64,000 bases of DNA from JASSUD01 sp031963445 (GTDB taxonomy: Bacteria > Pseudomonadota > Gammaproteobacteria > Burkholderiales > Burkholderiaceae), in the NCBI GenBank assembly GCA_031963445.1, contig JASSUH010000001.1, positions 2,480,001 through 2,544,000 on the forward strand. Reading direction: 5' to 3'. The translations under genes and the position numbers were made by a program. Position 1 is the stretch's first letter, and each line of letters starts with the position of its first letter. Below are positions 17,717 to 26,632 of the stretch, in pieces. The notes beneath the pieces were generated by a model. It saw nothing but the letters and a program-made list of their open reading frames with translations, was not told the DNA's origin and ran no database searches.

Positions 17717-18547
17717 TTAAACCGAAACCGCCGGTTCATCTTCATCCGTTTTTTTGTTTGAACGCTTAAATAGTCGGTTAAATAACGGAATCACGTAACG
17801 TGCCGCTAGTTGACGCACACGACTCTCTTCCGCGCTCATCCGCCACCATAGATAGAGACCACCTCCAGTAACCAGAAGCCCACCCAAAATAGCCACGAGC
17901 ACGATATACCAAGTTGCACTACTTCTTTTCGGCACTACCGAACTCGCAGCCTCACCCGCCACCGTAGTGACACTAACCTGCTCATACGTTAAGCCTTCTA
18001 CGCTGTGCGCGACCAAGTTTTTAATTTGTGAAACGAGTGAAGCTACATTGGCATCAGAGCGGTATTTAATAAAAATTGATGCAGAAGAAGGTTGGATGCG
18101 TTGTGCTAACGGATCGTTATTAGGCAACACGATATGCACACGCGCAGTAATGACGCCGTCAATTTCTGAAAGCGTGCGTGAAAGCTCTTGCGAAACCCCA
18201 TAGATAAAGCGCACCCGCTCTTGAGTAGGGGTAGAAACTAGCCCTTCCTTTTTAAAAATCTCGCCTAAATCAGAAAATTTTTCTTGCGGTAAACCGTTCG
18301 CGCGCAAGATTTCCATAGCGGCTGCAATTTGATTTTTGTCAGCCACTAAAACCCAAGTCTTACCGCTATCTGGGGTCGATTTTTCGGCATCAATCCCTGC
18401 TTGCAGTAACACCATCATCATTTGATTCGCATCTTGCTCAGACAAATTTCGGTATAACTCTTTCTGGCAAGCGCTTAATAAAATCGAAGCGGATAGTGTG
18501 GCTATCAAAACGCAAGCACGATATTTTTTAGAGCAAAGAGAACGCAT
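17717..18547 (-). CDS. sctJ: T3SS inner-membrane ring lipoprotein SctJ (HrcJ)
   Basis: SctJ builds the periplasmic inner ring. The 276-residue protein has a lipoprotein signal with lipobox LSAC (Cys27). RBM1 and RBM2 follow, with YRNLSEQDANQMMMVLLQAG, then GLPQEKFSDLGEIFKKEGLV and VRFIYGVSQELSRTLSEIDG. After these comes VIVARVH-type sequence (VITARVHIVLPNND). A C-terminal membrane helix (about residues 218-238) and a basic tail complete it. Length and order are typical. It lies two bases from sctI. Confidence 0.95.
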   Translation of the reverse strand: MRSLCSKKYRACVLIATLSASILLSACQKELYRNLSEQDANQMMMVLLQAGIDAEKSTPDSGKTWVLVADKNQIAAAMEILRANGLPQEKFSDLGEIFKKEGLVSTPTQERVRFIYGVSQELSRTLSEIDGVITARVHIVLPNNDPLAQRIQPSSASIFIKYRSDANVASLVSQIKNLVAHSVEGLTYEQVSVTTVAGEAASSVVPKRSSATWYIVLVAILGGLLVTGGGLYLWWRMSAEESRVRQLAARYVIPLFNRLFKRSNKKTDEDEPAVSV

Positions 18548-18549
18548 GG

Positions 18550-19116
18550 TTATTGACCTCTTATTACAGTTTCAGTGGCGCGCTCAGAGCCTTTCGCAAG
18601 AGAAAATCCAGTTTGTAGTTGGAATGCAGTGGTCGCCACTTTGCCAGTCATCTCCATACATTTTTCTGCCTTTTGCTCGAGGCTTAGTTCTGGCTTCGCT
18701 ATATCAGTCTTCAAACTTTCTAATTCTTTGACTACCGTATTTAGCTGGTTATCGGTCGTCTCGATAAACTTGCTCACCAAGGAGATATCGCTTTCTTCCC
18801 CGGCAGACGCAACAGGTTTATTTAAACCTGTCTGCTCACCGTTTTCGATTGCTTGAAATCTTATTTCTTGCTGCGCTTCCTGCGCCTGCACCCTGGTAAT
18901 CGAAGCGAAAGGATCATGGGATGAGTCAGTAGACATTTGTACGTTAGAAGTTAGCTGTACAGCCTGTTCACCGTTTGCAGTGGCTCCAAATTCCTCGGTG
19001 ACTGTTTTTTTTTGTTCTTCCAGTTTCGTTGTAAACGAGTTGAGAAGCTCGGGTGATGTACCGGTATCAGCAGGCATTGCGTTTTTAGAAACTAACTCTG
19101 CAATCGTAGGATCCAT
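18550..19116 (-). CDS. sctI: T3SS inner rod protein SctI (HrpB2)
   Basis: HrpB2/SctI is an early secreted protein forming the inner rod and needed for pilus assembly. Start ATG 19116 (MDPTIAELVSKNAMPADTG) has AAGGAG six bases upstream; the frame further upstream runs into a palindromic element and is not coding. The 188-residue product is mostly hydrophilic with a conserved-looking C-terminus (KCMEMTGKVATTAFQLQTGF) ending KGSERATETVIRGQ, where HrpB2 proteins are best conserved. It is longer than typical HrpB2 (about 130), the extra being in the N-terminal half. Position between hrpB1 and sctJ supports the call. Confidence 0.78.
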   Translation of the reverse strand: MDPTIAELVSKNAMPADTGTSPELLNSFTTKLEEQKKTVTEEFGATANGEQAVQLTSNVQMSTDSSHDPFASITRVQAQEAQQEIRFQAIENGEQTGLNKPVASAGEESDISLVSKFIETTDNQLNTVVKELESLKTDIAKPELSLEQKAEKCMEMTGKVATTAFQLQTGFSLAKGSERATETVIRGQ

Positions 19117-19135
19117 ATTCATCTCCTTATTTTTA

Positions 19136-19258
19136 AGAACCTGTTCATAATCTTCAGAAATTACCCTTGAGACCGTCATGTTGGGGTGACGAAGGAACCC
19201 CAACATGATTACCAAGCACCTCTCAGCGCCTTCTACTTGGAGATCTTGAACAGGTTCT
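19136..19258. repeat. Family-B palindrome between hrpB1 and sctI
   Basis: AGAACCTGTTCATAATCT and AGATCTTGAACAGGTTCT ends, with a core CATGTTGGGGTGACGAAGGA arm. It lies inside the hrpB operon. Confidence 0.88.
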
Positions 19259-19308
19259 ACAGAGGCTCTACCCAATCCATCACAACGTTGCATAAACCGA
19301 GAACGACG

Positions 19309-19782
19309 TTATGCACCTGATACTGATTGGGGCATGTTTTTGGATGACAAGATCGAAGCTAGATCTGCCTCAGATAAATTGCCTTTCTTAAGCTCGTCAT
19401 AGTGCCTAATCGCTTGAATCAGTTGTAGGGTTTCATCAGACTGATCTTTGGCCAGCACTTCATCAGCGAGTCCATGCCACAAAGCATCACCCTTCATAAA
19501 TAGGCAGTAGGCAAGCATTGCTTTGGCATAAGTAAAGTCACGTTTCTCAAGCACCTGCCGCAACGACGCAATGGCTTCTTCGTATAAACCGCGCTTCATT
19601 TTTATTAAGCCATCAAAGGTTTCAAGTTCGATGTTTTGGGGTCGCCAAATACGTAGCGCTTCATATAAAGACTCCATATCTGTCGCTTCTGGCCCAAGCT
19701 TTGGGTGATAACCGGCCAATGAATAACTCAGTAAGTCCATCAAACCAGATACCACTTCATCAGCACAATTTAAATAATTCAT
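19309..19782 (-). CDS. hrpB1: HrpB1/HrpK-family T3SS protein
   Basis: HrpB1 is a small periplasmic/cytoplasmic TPR-like protein needed for secretion in Xanthomonas and Ralstonia. Start ATG 19782 has AAGGAG five bases upstream, giving 157 residues (MNYLNCADEVVSGLMDLLSY). The sequence shows the HrpB1 TPR-like core: LYEALRIWRPQNIELETFDG, then EEAIASLRQVLEKRDFTYAK, and the Trp/Leu motif GDALWHGLADEVLA. No signal peptide was seen. It is the first gene of the minus-strand hrp operon, about 50 bases downstream of a -10-like hexamer and hrpII box, matching the Xanthomonas hrpB operon layout. Confidence 0.85.
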   Translation of the reverse strand: MNYLNCADEVVSGLMDLLSYSLAGYHPKLGPEATDMESLYEALRIWRPQNIELETFDGLIKMKRGLYEEAIASLRQVLEKRDFTYAKAMLAYCLFMKGDALWHGLADEVLAKDQSDETLQLIQAIRHYDELKKGNLSEADLASILSSKNMPQSVSGA

Positions 19783-19838
19783 CCACGCTCCTTGTATGAC
19801 TCCTTCTGCTAACGCGAAGAGGCAAGATATATAGCTGG

Positions 19839-19899
19839 AGGATAAGCTTCTGGTGCGTATTTGCTGCTGCAAAACCGAAAGGATGCGATATCAAACGAA
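19839..19899 (-). promoter_or_regulatory. hrpII/PIP box and -10 for the hrpB1-sctC operon
   Basis: On the minus strand TTCG (19899-19896), 16 bases, TTCG (19879-19876), then 31 bases and TATCCT (19844-19839), which fits the YANNNT -10 consensus. This is the Ralstonia hrpII box arrangement recognised by HrpB/HrpX AraC-family activators. It ends about 57 bases before the hrpB1 start codon. The spacing was counted base by base. Confidence 0.8.
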
Positions 19900-19948
19900 G
19901 TAAGCTGCGTTTGATAAAGCTAAAACAGAATCAGCTCATATTCCCGTT

Positions 19949-20010
19949 TTCGTTCTATCAAGCATCTTTTCGTCTCGGCTCTCAAAGCCTATGAAGACCA
20001 TCGTTATGAT
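19949..20010 (+). promoter_or_regulatory. hrpII/PIP box and -10 for the sctU-sctV operon
   Basis: TTCG (19949-19952), 16 bases, TTCG (19969-19972), then 32 bases and TATGAT (20005-20010). It lies 87 bases before the sctU start codon, back to back with the minus-strand box, with about 50 bp between them. Confidence 0.82.
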
Positions 20011-20096
20011 GTTCAATGCAAAACTGCAAATAATTAGAAGAACGCTCGATGAACCCATTTAGGTTCTAAAAAACGCTGAGCAAATAGCGAATAAAT

Positions 20097-21164
20097 ATGA
20101 GCGAAGAAAAAAACCAAGAACCCACTGAGAAACGCCTAAGGGATGCGCGTGAAAAAGGTGAAGTGGCGAAAAGCATAGATTTGACTGGCGCCGTGAGTCT
20201 CTTTGGCACAGTTATTTTGATATTGGTCGCACAAAGCTTATTGCAGAATCACTTCATCACGCTTGTGCGCACGGTGCTTGATTTTGTGCCAGGAAAACAT
20301 GAGTCAGCCGACTTACTCAACGCGATACAAAAAATTGGTTTTATCTCGCTTACGGTGATGCTTCTGTTTGCCGCTGTCTCTTGCTTCTCAGCGATCGCTG
20401 CGTTGCTGCCGCAAGTTGGCTTTACTGCGACGATGATGCCGGTCACGCCTAATCTAGATGCTTGCAATCCAGCCACCGGCTTTAAGCGGATTTTCTCGAT
20501 TAAATCATTGGCAGAACTAATACGTTCGATCATTAAGACCCTATTAATTGGCTTCGTCATGGTCAAAACCATCGGCTTGCTTTTACCTGTGGTGACACAA
20601 GCGATGGCGCAGCCACTCATGGTGATTTTGCAAGTTTCATGGTCTGTCTTAATCAAACTATTGCTCATTGCTACCGTGTTGTTTTGCCTGATTGGCGCAG
20701 TAGATTATGCGTTTCAAAAATGGCTTTTTATGCGCCAGCATCGGATGAGCGAGACGGAGATTAAACAGGAACACAAAGAAATGGAGGGAGATCCGCATAT
20801 TAAATCTGAGCGCAAAAAATTAGCGCGCGAGATCGCGTTCTCACCCAGTCTGAAAAAGGCCATTGCGTCAGCCAGTGTGATGGTCACGAATCCGACTCAT
20901 TATGCAGTGGCCATCCGTTATGACGAACAAGAAGAAAGACTACCGTATGTGGTCGCCAAAGGTTGCGATAAAACCGCCGCTAAGATGCGCCGCATTGCGC
21001 GTAAAGCGGGTGTCCCGATCGTGGCTAATCCTAAGGTTACCCGTTCTCTCTATCCAGTTCGTGAGCAAGAAGCCATTCCGGCAGAACTGTTTGAGGTCGT
21101 GGCAGTTATCTTAACTTGGATTAATGAAGTCGGTATCAAGCGCAGGACGAACGAGCATGTTTAA
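20097..21164 (+). CDS. sctU: T3SS autoprotease / substrate switch SctU (HrcU)
   Basis: SctU sits in the inner membrane beside the export gate and cleaves itself to switch substrate class. The 355-residue protein starts MSEEKNQEPTEKRLRDAREK, then has four membrane segments, then the cytoplasmic domain with the self-cleavage motif NPTH at residues 265-268 (VTNPTHYAVAIRYDEQ). The family length is about 350. It is the first gene of the plus-strand T3SS operon, downstream of a hrpII box. Its end overlaps the sctV start by eight bases. Confidence 0.96.
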   Translation: MSEEKNQEPTEKRLRDAREKGEVAKSIDLTGAVSLFGTVILILVAQSLLQNHFITLVRTVLDFVPGKHESADLLNAIQKIGFISLTVMLLFAAVSCFSAIAALLPQVGFTATMMPVTPNLDACNPATGFKRIFSIKSLAELIRSIIKTLLIGFVMVKTIGLLLPVVTQAMAQPLMVILQVSWSVLIKLLLIATVLFCLIGAVDYAFQKWLFMRQHRMSETEIKQEHKEMEGDPHIKSERKKLAREIAFSPSLKKAIASASVMVTNPTHYAVAIRYDEQEERLPYVVAKGCDKTAAKMRRIARKAGVPIVANPKVTRSLYPVREQEAIPAELFEVVAVILTWINEVGIKRRTNEHV

Positions 21165-23211
21165 AAATATAAAGCTCCCAGCAAGCGGAGAAGTCGGCAT
21201 TGCCGTATTAGTCATCGCGATCATTGCCTTGATGATTTTGCCGCTCCCGCCAGCGCTCATTGATGGCCTGATTGCGATTAATTTGGCGATTAGCATCATG
21301 CTTCTGATGGTAACGATGTATATCCCTAATATCGTTGCGTTATCGTCTTTTCCTTCTTTATTGCTATTCACTACGCTATTTCGTTTATCACTCAATATTT
21401 CTTCCACTAAAGCCATTCTTTTGCATGCGCATGCTGGCCATATTATTCAGAGCTTCGGTGAATTAGTCGTAGGTGGCAATTTAGTGGTTGGCCTAGTGGT
21501 CTTCATCATCATTACGACGGTGCAATTTATTGTGATCGCGAAAGGGTCTGAGCGCGTTGCTGAAGTCGGCGCGCGTTTTACGCTAGATGCGATGCCAGGT
21601 AAGCAAATGAGTATTGATGCCGACTTGCGCGCGAATGCCATTGATGCTGAAGAGGCGCGCAGACGGCGCGCCGCATTAGCGATGGAAAGCAAATTGCACG
21701 GGGGCATGGATGGTGCGATGAAATTCGTTAAAGGGGATGCGATTGCAGGTTTAATCATCACCGTGATTAACATCCTCGCGGGTATTGCAGTAGGCGTGAT
21801 GTACCACAATATGGCGATGGGAGACGCAGCTAATCTCTTTTCCGTATTATCAATTGGCGATGCCATGGTCTCGCAGATTCCCTCGCTTTTAATCTCGGTG
21901 GCGGCTGGCGTATTGATTACCAGAGTGGCCGATGAACTGGGTCAACCCGCTGATTCGTTAGGCGAGGAAATCGGTTATCAACTCTCTAAAAATTCGCGCG
22001 CGCTCTACCTCACCAGCTTCCTATTACTCGGTTTTGCGCTAGTGCCAGGCTTTCCGTGGGTACTCTTCGTGATACTCGCAGCTGGACTTGCGTATGTGGG
22101 CTATCGTTTAAATAAACAATCGCCTCAACGAAATAATAAAAATACGCATAAGGCAGTACCAGCATTACAACGCGCAGGCTCTAAAAACGTCTCACCTTCC
22201 ATCTTACCCAACGCCCCACCCTTTACTTGTGCAGTTGGCGTGCGCTTAGCACCGGACATTGCTGAACGCCTGAAAGCCGAAAAACTTAACGAAGCCTTTG
22301 AAATTGAGCGTACCCACTTACAAGAAGAATTAGGTTTGCCATTTCCAGGTATCACGATGTGGCAATCGATTACCTTACCCAAAGAGCAATACGAAATTTT
22401 GTTGCATGACGTGCCGCATGCCCAAAGTTTACTGCCAGACAATAAAGTGATGATTCCCGAGGCTGAACAGGACGAAGCTAAACGGCAGCAATGCGAGGCT
22501 ATTGAGAATGCGGGTGGCGCAGAAATCAGTTATTGGCTACCCAAAAAAGACGCTAGCTCAAACTTAATTGCTTGGCATGCCGAACAAGTCATTGCCCATC
22601 ATGTCAGTGCGTTATTGAAAAAGCATGCAAGCCTTTTTGTCGGCATTCAAGAAACACAGTGGATTCTTGACCAGCTCAACGCAGACTATCCTGGCGTCGT
22701 GACTGAAGTGCAGAAAGTTTTACCGCTGCAGCGGATTGCCGAGGTATTGCGGCGCCTGCTTGAAGAGCAAGTACCCATTCGCAATATTCATAGCATTATG
22801 GAAAGCTTGATTCAGTGGGGGCCAAAAGAAAAAGATTTGCTATTACTGACTGAATATGTACGCGGTGACATGTCCCGCTTTATTGCCTACCGGGCAGCCA
22901 AAGGGGCCAAACAATTACCAGCGATATTATTCGATCTTGAAGTCGAGCAGTATTTCAGGCAATCGATTCGACAAACGCCAACCGGCAACTATTTAGCGCT
23001 ACCGCCAGAACAGATCGACGCTTTAATCACCAGAATTAACAGCATAGCCAATAACGCTGAGCGTGAGCGCGTTGCCATTGTGACCTCAATGGATATTCGT
23101 CGGTATGTACGGCGCATGATCGAAGCCAAACTAAGCTGGCTACCTGTCTATTCTTATCAAGAGCTTGGCGAGCATGTCGAGCTACAGCCTCTTGGGCGCA
23201 TTACCTTATGA
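21157..23211 (+). CDS. sctV: T3SS export gate protein SctV (HrcV)
   Basis: SctV forms the nonameric export gate. The 684-residue protein has an N-terminal membrane region of about eight segments (residues 15-330). It includes the FHIPEP family signature area (SSFPSLLLFTTLFRLSLNIS) and cytoplasmic loop signature (GARFTLDAMPGKQMSIDADL). A large C-terminal cytoplasmic domain follows, with QWILDQLNADYPGVVTEVQK and VLPLQRIAEVLRRLLEEQVP. Start chosen at ATG 21157 (MFKNIKLPASG), with AGGA upstream; another in-frame ATG at 21124 would add eleven residues inside sctU. The last codon overlaps the sctP start. Confidence 0.96.
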   Translation: MFKNIKLPASGEVGIAVLVIAIIALMILPLPPALIDGLIAINLAISIMLLMVTMYIPNIVALSSFPSLLLFTTLFRLSLNISSTKAILLHAHAGHIIQSFGELVVGGNLVVGLVVFIIITTVQFIVIAKGSERVAEVGARFTLDAMPGKQMSIDADLRANAIDAEEARRRRAALAMESKLHGGMDGAMKFVKGDAIAGLIITVINILAGIAVGVMYHNMAMGDAANLFSVLSIGDAMVSQIPSLLISVAAGVLITRVADELGQPADSLGEEIGYQLSKNSRALYLTSFLLLGFALVPGFPWVLFVILAAGLAYVGYRLNKQSPQRNNKNTHKAVPALQRAGSKNVSPSILPNAPPFTCAVGVRLAPDIAERLKAEKLNEAFEIERTHLQEELGLPFPGITMWQSITLPKEQYEILLHDVPHAQSLLPDNKVMIPEAEQDEAKRQQCEAIENAGGAEISYWLPKKDASSNLIAWHAEQVIAHHVSALLKKHASLFVGIQETQWILDQLNADYPGVVTEVQKVLPLQRIAEVLRRLLEEQVPIRNIHSIMESLIQWGPKEKDLLLLTEYVRGDMSRFIAYRAAKGAKQLPAILFDLEVEQYFRQSIRQTPTGNYLALPPEQIDALITRINSIANNAERERVAIVTSMDIRRYVRRMIEAKLSWLPVYSYQELGEHVELQPLGRITL

Positions 23212-24605
23212 GTCGCAATGATGATTATTTTCGCCTACGTATCCTATCGGACGCGCTCGTAGTACAACAAAATGTACAGTTACGCAGCGAACTGACGAAA
23301 TGGAATAACTGGCTCCAAAAAGCCAGCATGCCAGAAAGTAATAGTCAGGAGGAGCAGAGAAAAAAGGATGAACAAGACAAGCAAATCGATAAAACCATTG
23401 AACGTAAAAATGTAGGACACCAAGCAGCTGTAAAAGCGCAGCAGTACTCATACGTTATCTTATTGAATCAGCAAAACAAACAACAATTAACAACGCTTAA
23501 AAATGAAGAAGAACAGGGCCTAAAAAATCGGCCTTTCTCCTTTTGGTCTCAACGTATCAAACGTTATAGAGATTGGGTAGAAAATAATCCTCATCAGCAG
23601 CAGCAAATAGCAAGACCAAACGAAAAAGAAAGCAGCGAAGGTAGATCAACGAAGCAGGCTAAAACAACGCACTACAAAGCCACTGACGCGAATCAACATT
23701 CTTTGATATTGCGCCAACCCCAGCAACAGATAAGAAAAACGAATGAAACTGAAAATAAAAAAGAAAATAAAGAGGGATTAACCCAACCTAACGAGACAGA
23801 TCAAACGCAGCGTCAATCTGAGCAGAGCACTCCGCTAGATAAAAAACAGCGTAGAGATGTCAATAAAACAGAGGCATTAAAGGAATTAGCGGCGACTAGC
23901 GAGATTGATCAGGCTCATTCACCGCAGGAAGACGAAGAGAAATTAGCCGAATCAAAAGAAATACCCCAGCAGCAAAACGTTCAGATTCTGCCAACGCAAC
24001 AGAATCTCGCTCAGCAGACAAGCCATAGCTCCCAGTCAGGTGAAGCAAATAAATTATCTGGCGTTCAATTAAGCACTATTAGCCAGCCTAAAAAGGTATC
24101 TGCGAAATCCACTGCAAACGTAAAAGGCGAGACAAATAAAGAGCCAGAAGAAGAAAGAACGGAAAACGAAGTAGCAAAATTGACCGAGCAAAATCAAGAC
24201 GATGAAAGTGACGCTCACGCTCAATCTACACCGTATCCTCAAGAGCCTGTATCAACTTTCCCCCAGGTGTCTTCAATAGATAAGCTGACGGGCGAAGAAT
24301 TTTTATCAAAAACGCTTGCACAATTAATCGAAGCAGTCACCAAATTCAGCTGCCATCGTGCAGTTAATACGCTTGGAGAGTGGGAGCTGACCATTGATCT
24401 TGACCCCACACTTTTACCTAGCACCACGTTGATCATGTGTATTTCGGATTCTGAACTTTTACTTCGTTTTACCAGCACCGACCCTGCGACAAACACATTA
24501 ATCTGCCGATATAGCAAAACACTGCACTATAAATTAACAAAATATATGAAGCGGTACGATTATCCGCGAGCGGTCAAGATAGAGCTGAACAACGTCCTTC
24601 AATGA
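23208..24605 (+). CDS. hpaP: T3SS needle/pilus-length control protein SctP (HpaP), expanded
   Basis: HpaP/SctP proteins are secreted rulers that act with SctU in substrate switching. The ATG overlaps the sctV stop (ATGAG). The 465-residue product has a short ordered N-terminus (YFRLRILSDALVVQQNVQLR). A very long Gln/Lys/Glu/Asn/Thr-rich low-complexity segment follows (about residues 45-375). The C-terminal domain (residues 376-465) has VTKFSCHRAVNTLGEWELTI, then PTLLPSTTLIMCISDSELLL, fitting the HpaP/T3S4 C-terminal fold. HpaP in Xanthomonas and Ralstonia is about 200 residues, so this protein is roughly doubled by the disordered insert. Position after sctV is diagnostic. Confidence 0.8.
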   Translation: MSRNDDYFRLRILSDALVVQQNVQLRSELTKWNNWLQKASMPESNSQEEQRKKDEQDKQIDKTIERKNVGHQAAVKAQQYSYVILLNQQNKQQLTTLKNEEEQGLKNRPFSFWSQRIKRYRDWVENNPHQQQQIARPNEKESSEGRSTKQAKTTHYKATDANQHSLILRQPQQQIRKTNETENKKENKEGLTQPNETDQTQRQSEQSTPLDKKQRRDVNKTEALKELAATSEIDQAHSPQEDEEKLAESKEIPQQQNVQILPTQQNLAQQTSHSSQSGEANKLSGVQLSTISQPKKVSAKSTANVKGETNKEPEEERTENEVAKLTEQNQDDESDAHAQSTPYPQEPVSTFPQVSSIDKLTGEEFLSKTLAQLIEAVTKFSCHRAVNTLGEWELTIDLDPTLLPSTTLIMCISDSELLLRFTSTDPATNTLICRYSKTLHYKLTKYMKRYDYPRAVKIELNNVLQ

Positions 24606-24612
24606 AATGGTG

Positions 24613-24713
24613 GAACTTGTTTAGGCTTTCCCTGGCGCCCTTGCGCCGCCTTGCCGTACTAGTTGTACTGTCTGCGGCGGCGCAAGACCACCAGGAAAAC
24701 CCTAAACAAGTTC
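24613..24713. repeat. Family-A palindrome between hpaP and sctQ
   Basis: GAACTTGTTTAGGC and CCTAAACAAGTTC ends with the family-A core (TGCGCCGCCTTGCCGTACTA then GTACTGTCTGCGGCGGCGCA). It separates the hrpC-like and hrpD-like transcription units. Confidence 0.9.
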
Positions 24714-24752
24714 TGGAAAGTTTTTAGGGCTTTTATATAACTATAAAAATAT

Positions 24753-24776
24753 TTCGGCCTTCACACATAAGATTCA
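24753..24776 (+). promoter_or_regulatory. Possible imperfect hrpII box upstream of sctQ
   Basis: TTCG (24753-24756), 16 bases, TTCA (24773-24776), about 55 bases before the sctQ start. One base departs from consensus and no YANNNT hexamer sits at 30-32 bases, so support is weak. The hrpD operon has its own PIP box in Xanthomonas. Confidence 0.3.
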
Positions 24777-24829
24777 CGGATAAAAATTTCACGTATTCGT
24801 TTGTGTGCTGCCTTTAAAAAAGCATAACC

Positions 24830-25978
24830 GTGACTACCGAAAGCAATCAAAATAATACGGTTCGCACGCTCAATGGCTTGCTTCCTACGCTAACGTCAAA
24901 TACTGCGCGACTGGCTCGTCTCGCAGCAAGTCAGCACTGCGCACAACAACTCGCGCAGCAGGCACAAGTGCACGATTTGCAAATCTTACCCTCTCTCAAT
25001 GCTTATCCCGCGTCGACAAGTTGGGCCTCGCTCAGCGTGCAACATCCTTTAGGCCAAGCACAAGTCTCTTTTGATTTAACCCCCTGGCCTACGTTGAAAA
25101 TGCTTGCAACAGAGAGTGAATCAATTCAGGTAAGCACAGATAGCGCATTAGAGGCAAGCGTGCTGGAGATTCTTTTTTCTGAGGCAGCACAACGTTTGCA
25201 AAACTTTGGTTTAGAGGCGCTGAGCTTTCGCAATCTAAGCTTGCTTGCCCAAGATAAAAAAGCAGCGAGTTCGCCCAAAGAATCCATCACGCTTAGCTTC
25301 AAACTAGCTGCAGAAAAAAATGAGCGATTCGCGCTCACAGTCAACCAAATAGATAACAGCCTACTCGATACGCTAGAGAAATTACTTACGCATCAGCCCG
25401 TTGCATGCCAAGTAAAGCGCAGCCAGCCATTCCCCCAATTAAAAATACCTGGGCGCGCTTTACTCGGCATACAGCGACTTTCCATCGAAACGATCTACAG
25501 TTTGCGTGAAGGCGACATTCTGCTAAACGGTATCGCCCCGCATTACCGCACCTTGCTAAATGCTCATGCCGCACTCGATGCAGTCGAATTAATGTGGGGC
25601 ACCCCTCACGCAAAAAAATTGCGCTGCACAGGCAAACTCGAAGGTCAAATGATTGTAATAAAGGACACGCCCGTGATTAGTGAAGATATCGATAACGAAG
25701 AAACGACTGCCGCTACCGGCGATGAAGAAGAACTCAATGATTTGGCACAGCTTGAAGTCCCTGTACGGCTTGAAGTCGATACCGTCATGCTTCCTCTGGC
25801 TCAACTTTCTGCGCTTAACACAGGTTATGTGATTGAGCTGCCCATTCCCCTTTCTCAAGCTAGCGTTCGTTTAACGATTCATGGACAAGTTATTGGTTTT
25901 GGAGAACTAGTAGCTGTTGGCGAACATTTAGCGGTACGCATTAACAAAATGGCTGCTCTCGATGATTCAACTGACTGA
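24830..25978 (+). CDS. sctQ: T3SS cytoplasmic ring protein SctQ (HrcQ)
   Basis: SctQ builds the cytoplasmic sorting platform. The 382-residue product starts at GTG 24830 (TTESNQNNTVRTLNGLLP); no good ATG precedes the conserved region. The C-terminal SpoA/surface-presentation domain is clear (VPVRLEVDTVMLPLAQLSAL, then GYVIELPIPLSQASVRLTIH, then GQVIGFGELVAVGEHLAVRI). The N-terminal two thirds resemble full-length HrcQ rather than the split HrcQa/HrcQb of Pseudomonas. The stop overlaps sctR (ATG at 25962), giving translational coupling. Upstream there is only a weak hrp box. Confidence 0.9.
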   Translation: MTTESNQNNTVRTLNGLLPTLTSNTARLARLAASQHCAQQLAQQAQVHDLQILPSLNAYPASTSWASLSVQHPLGQAQVSFDLTPWPTLKMLATESESIQVSTDSALEASVLEILFSEAAQRLQNFGLEALSFRNLSLLAQDKKAASSPKESITLSFKLAAEKNERFALTVNQIDNSLLDTLEKLLTHQPVACQVKRSQPFPQLKIPGRALLGIQRLSIETIYSLREGDILLNGIAPHYRTLLNAHAALDAVELMWGTPHAKKLRCTGKLEGQMIVIKDTPVISEDIDNEETTAATGDEEELNDLAQLEVPVRLEVDTVMLPLAQLSALNTGYVIELPIPLSQASVRLTIHGQVIGFGELVAVGEHLAVRINKMAALDDSTD

Positions 25979-26612
25979 TGCCAATGGCTTACTGATCATC
26001 CTTTTGACAATTGGTATTTTGCCTTTTGTCGCCATGGTGGTGTCTTCTTACGCAAAGATTGTCGTGGTGCTCGGCCTTCTGCGTAACGCGCTAGGTATCC
26101 AACAGATACCCCCCAATATGGTGCTGAACGGAATTGCTGTACTCGTCTCATGCTATGTGATGGCGCCCATCGGCTTTACTGCGATGCAGAACTTACAAAA
26201 TCAAGTTCGCTCACCACAAACGGGAATCGCTGTGTTGCAAGGGTTCCAAGCAGCACGCGAGCCATTTCGTCAATTTCTAATTAAGCATTCGCGTGAGCAA
26301 GAAAAGTCTTTCTTTCTACGTTCGGCAGCAGCCGTATGGCCCAGCGAAGCAGCGCGGCAACTCAAGCCTGACGATTTAATTGTGCTCGCCCCCGCTTTTA
26401 CATTGAGTGAATTGACCGATGCGTTCAAGATTGGTTTCTTGCTGTACCTCGTGTTTGCGTTGATCGACATCATCATTGCCAATGTGTTGATGGCAATGGG
26501 TTTAAATCAGGTTAACCCGGTGAATATTTCGATTCCTTTTAAGCTGTTACTTTTTGTTGTGATGGATGGCTGGTCAACGTTAATTCATGGTTTGGTGCTG
26601 ACTTATCGATAG
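25962..26612 (+). CDS. sctR: T3SS export gate protein SctR (HrcR)
   Basis: SctR forms the core pentamer of the export gate. The 216-residue product starts inside the sctQ end (MIQLTDANGLLIILLTIGIL) and shows the FliP/SctR signatures: VSSYAKIVVVLGLLRNALGI then QQIPPNMVLNGIAVLVSCYV, and the C-terminal LAPAFTLSELTDAFKIGFLL then VLMAMGLNQVNPVNISIPFK. Length is normal. It is followed by a palindromic element and sctS. Confidence 0.96.
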   Translation: MIQLTDANGLLIILLTIGILPFVAMVVSSYAKIVVVLGLLRNALGIQQIPPNMVLNGIAVLVSCYVMAPIGFTAMQNLQNQVRSPQTGIAVLQGFQAAREPFRQFLIKHSREQEKSFFLRSAAAVWPSEAARQLKPDDLIVLAPAFTLSELTDAFKIGFLLYLVFALIDIIIANVLMAMGLNQVNPVNISIPFKLLLFVVMDGWSTLIHGLVLTYR

Positions 26613-26632
26613 CCTAAACCACCACCTTATCT

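Noticed and set aside
24753..24776. A full hrpII box upstream of sctQ
   Set aside because: One half reads TTCA and no YANNNT hexamer at 30-32 bases; listed only as weak.
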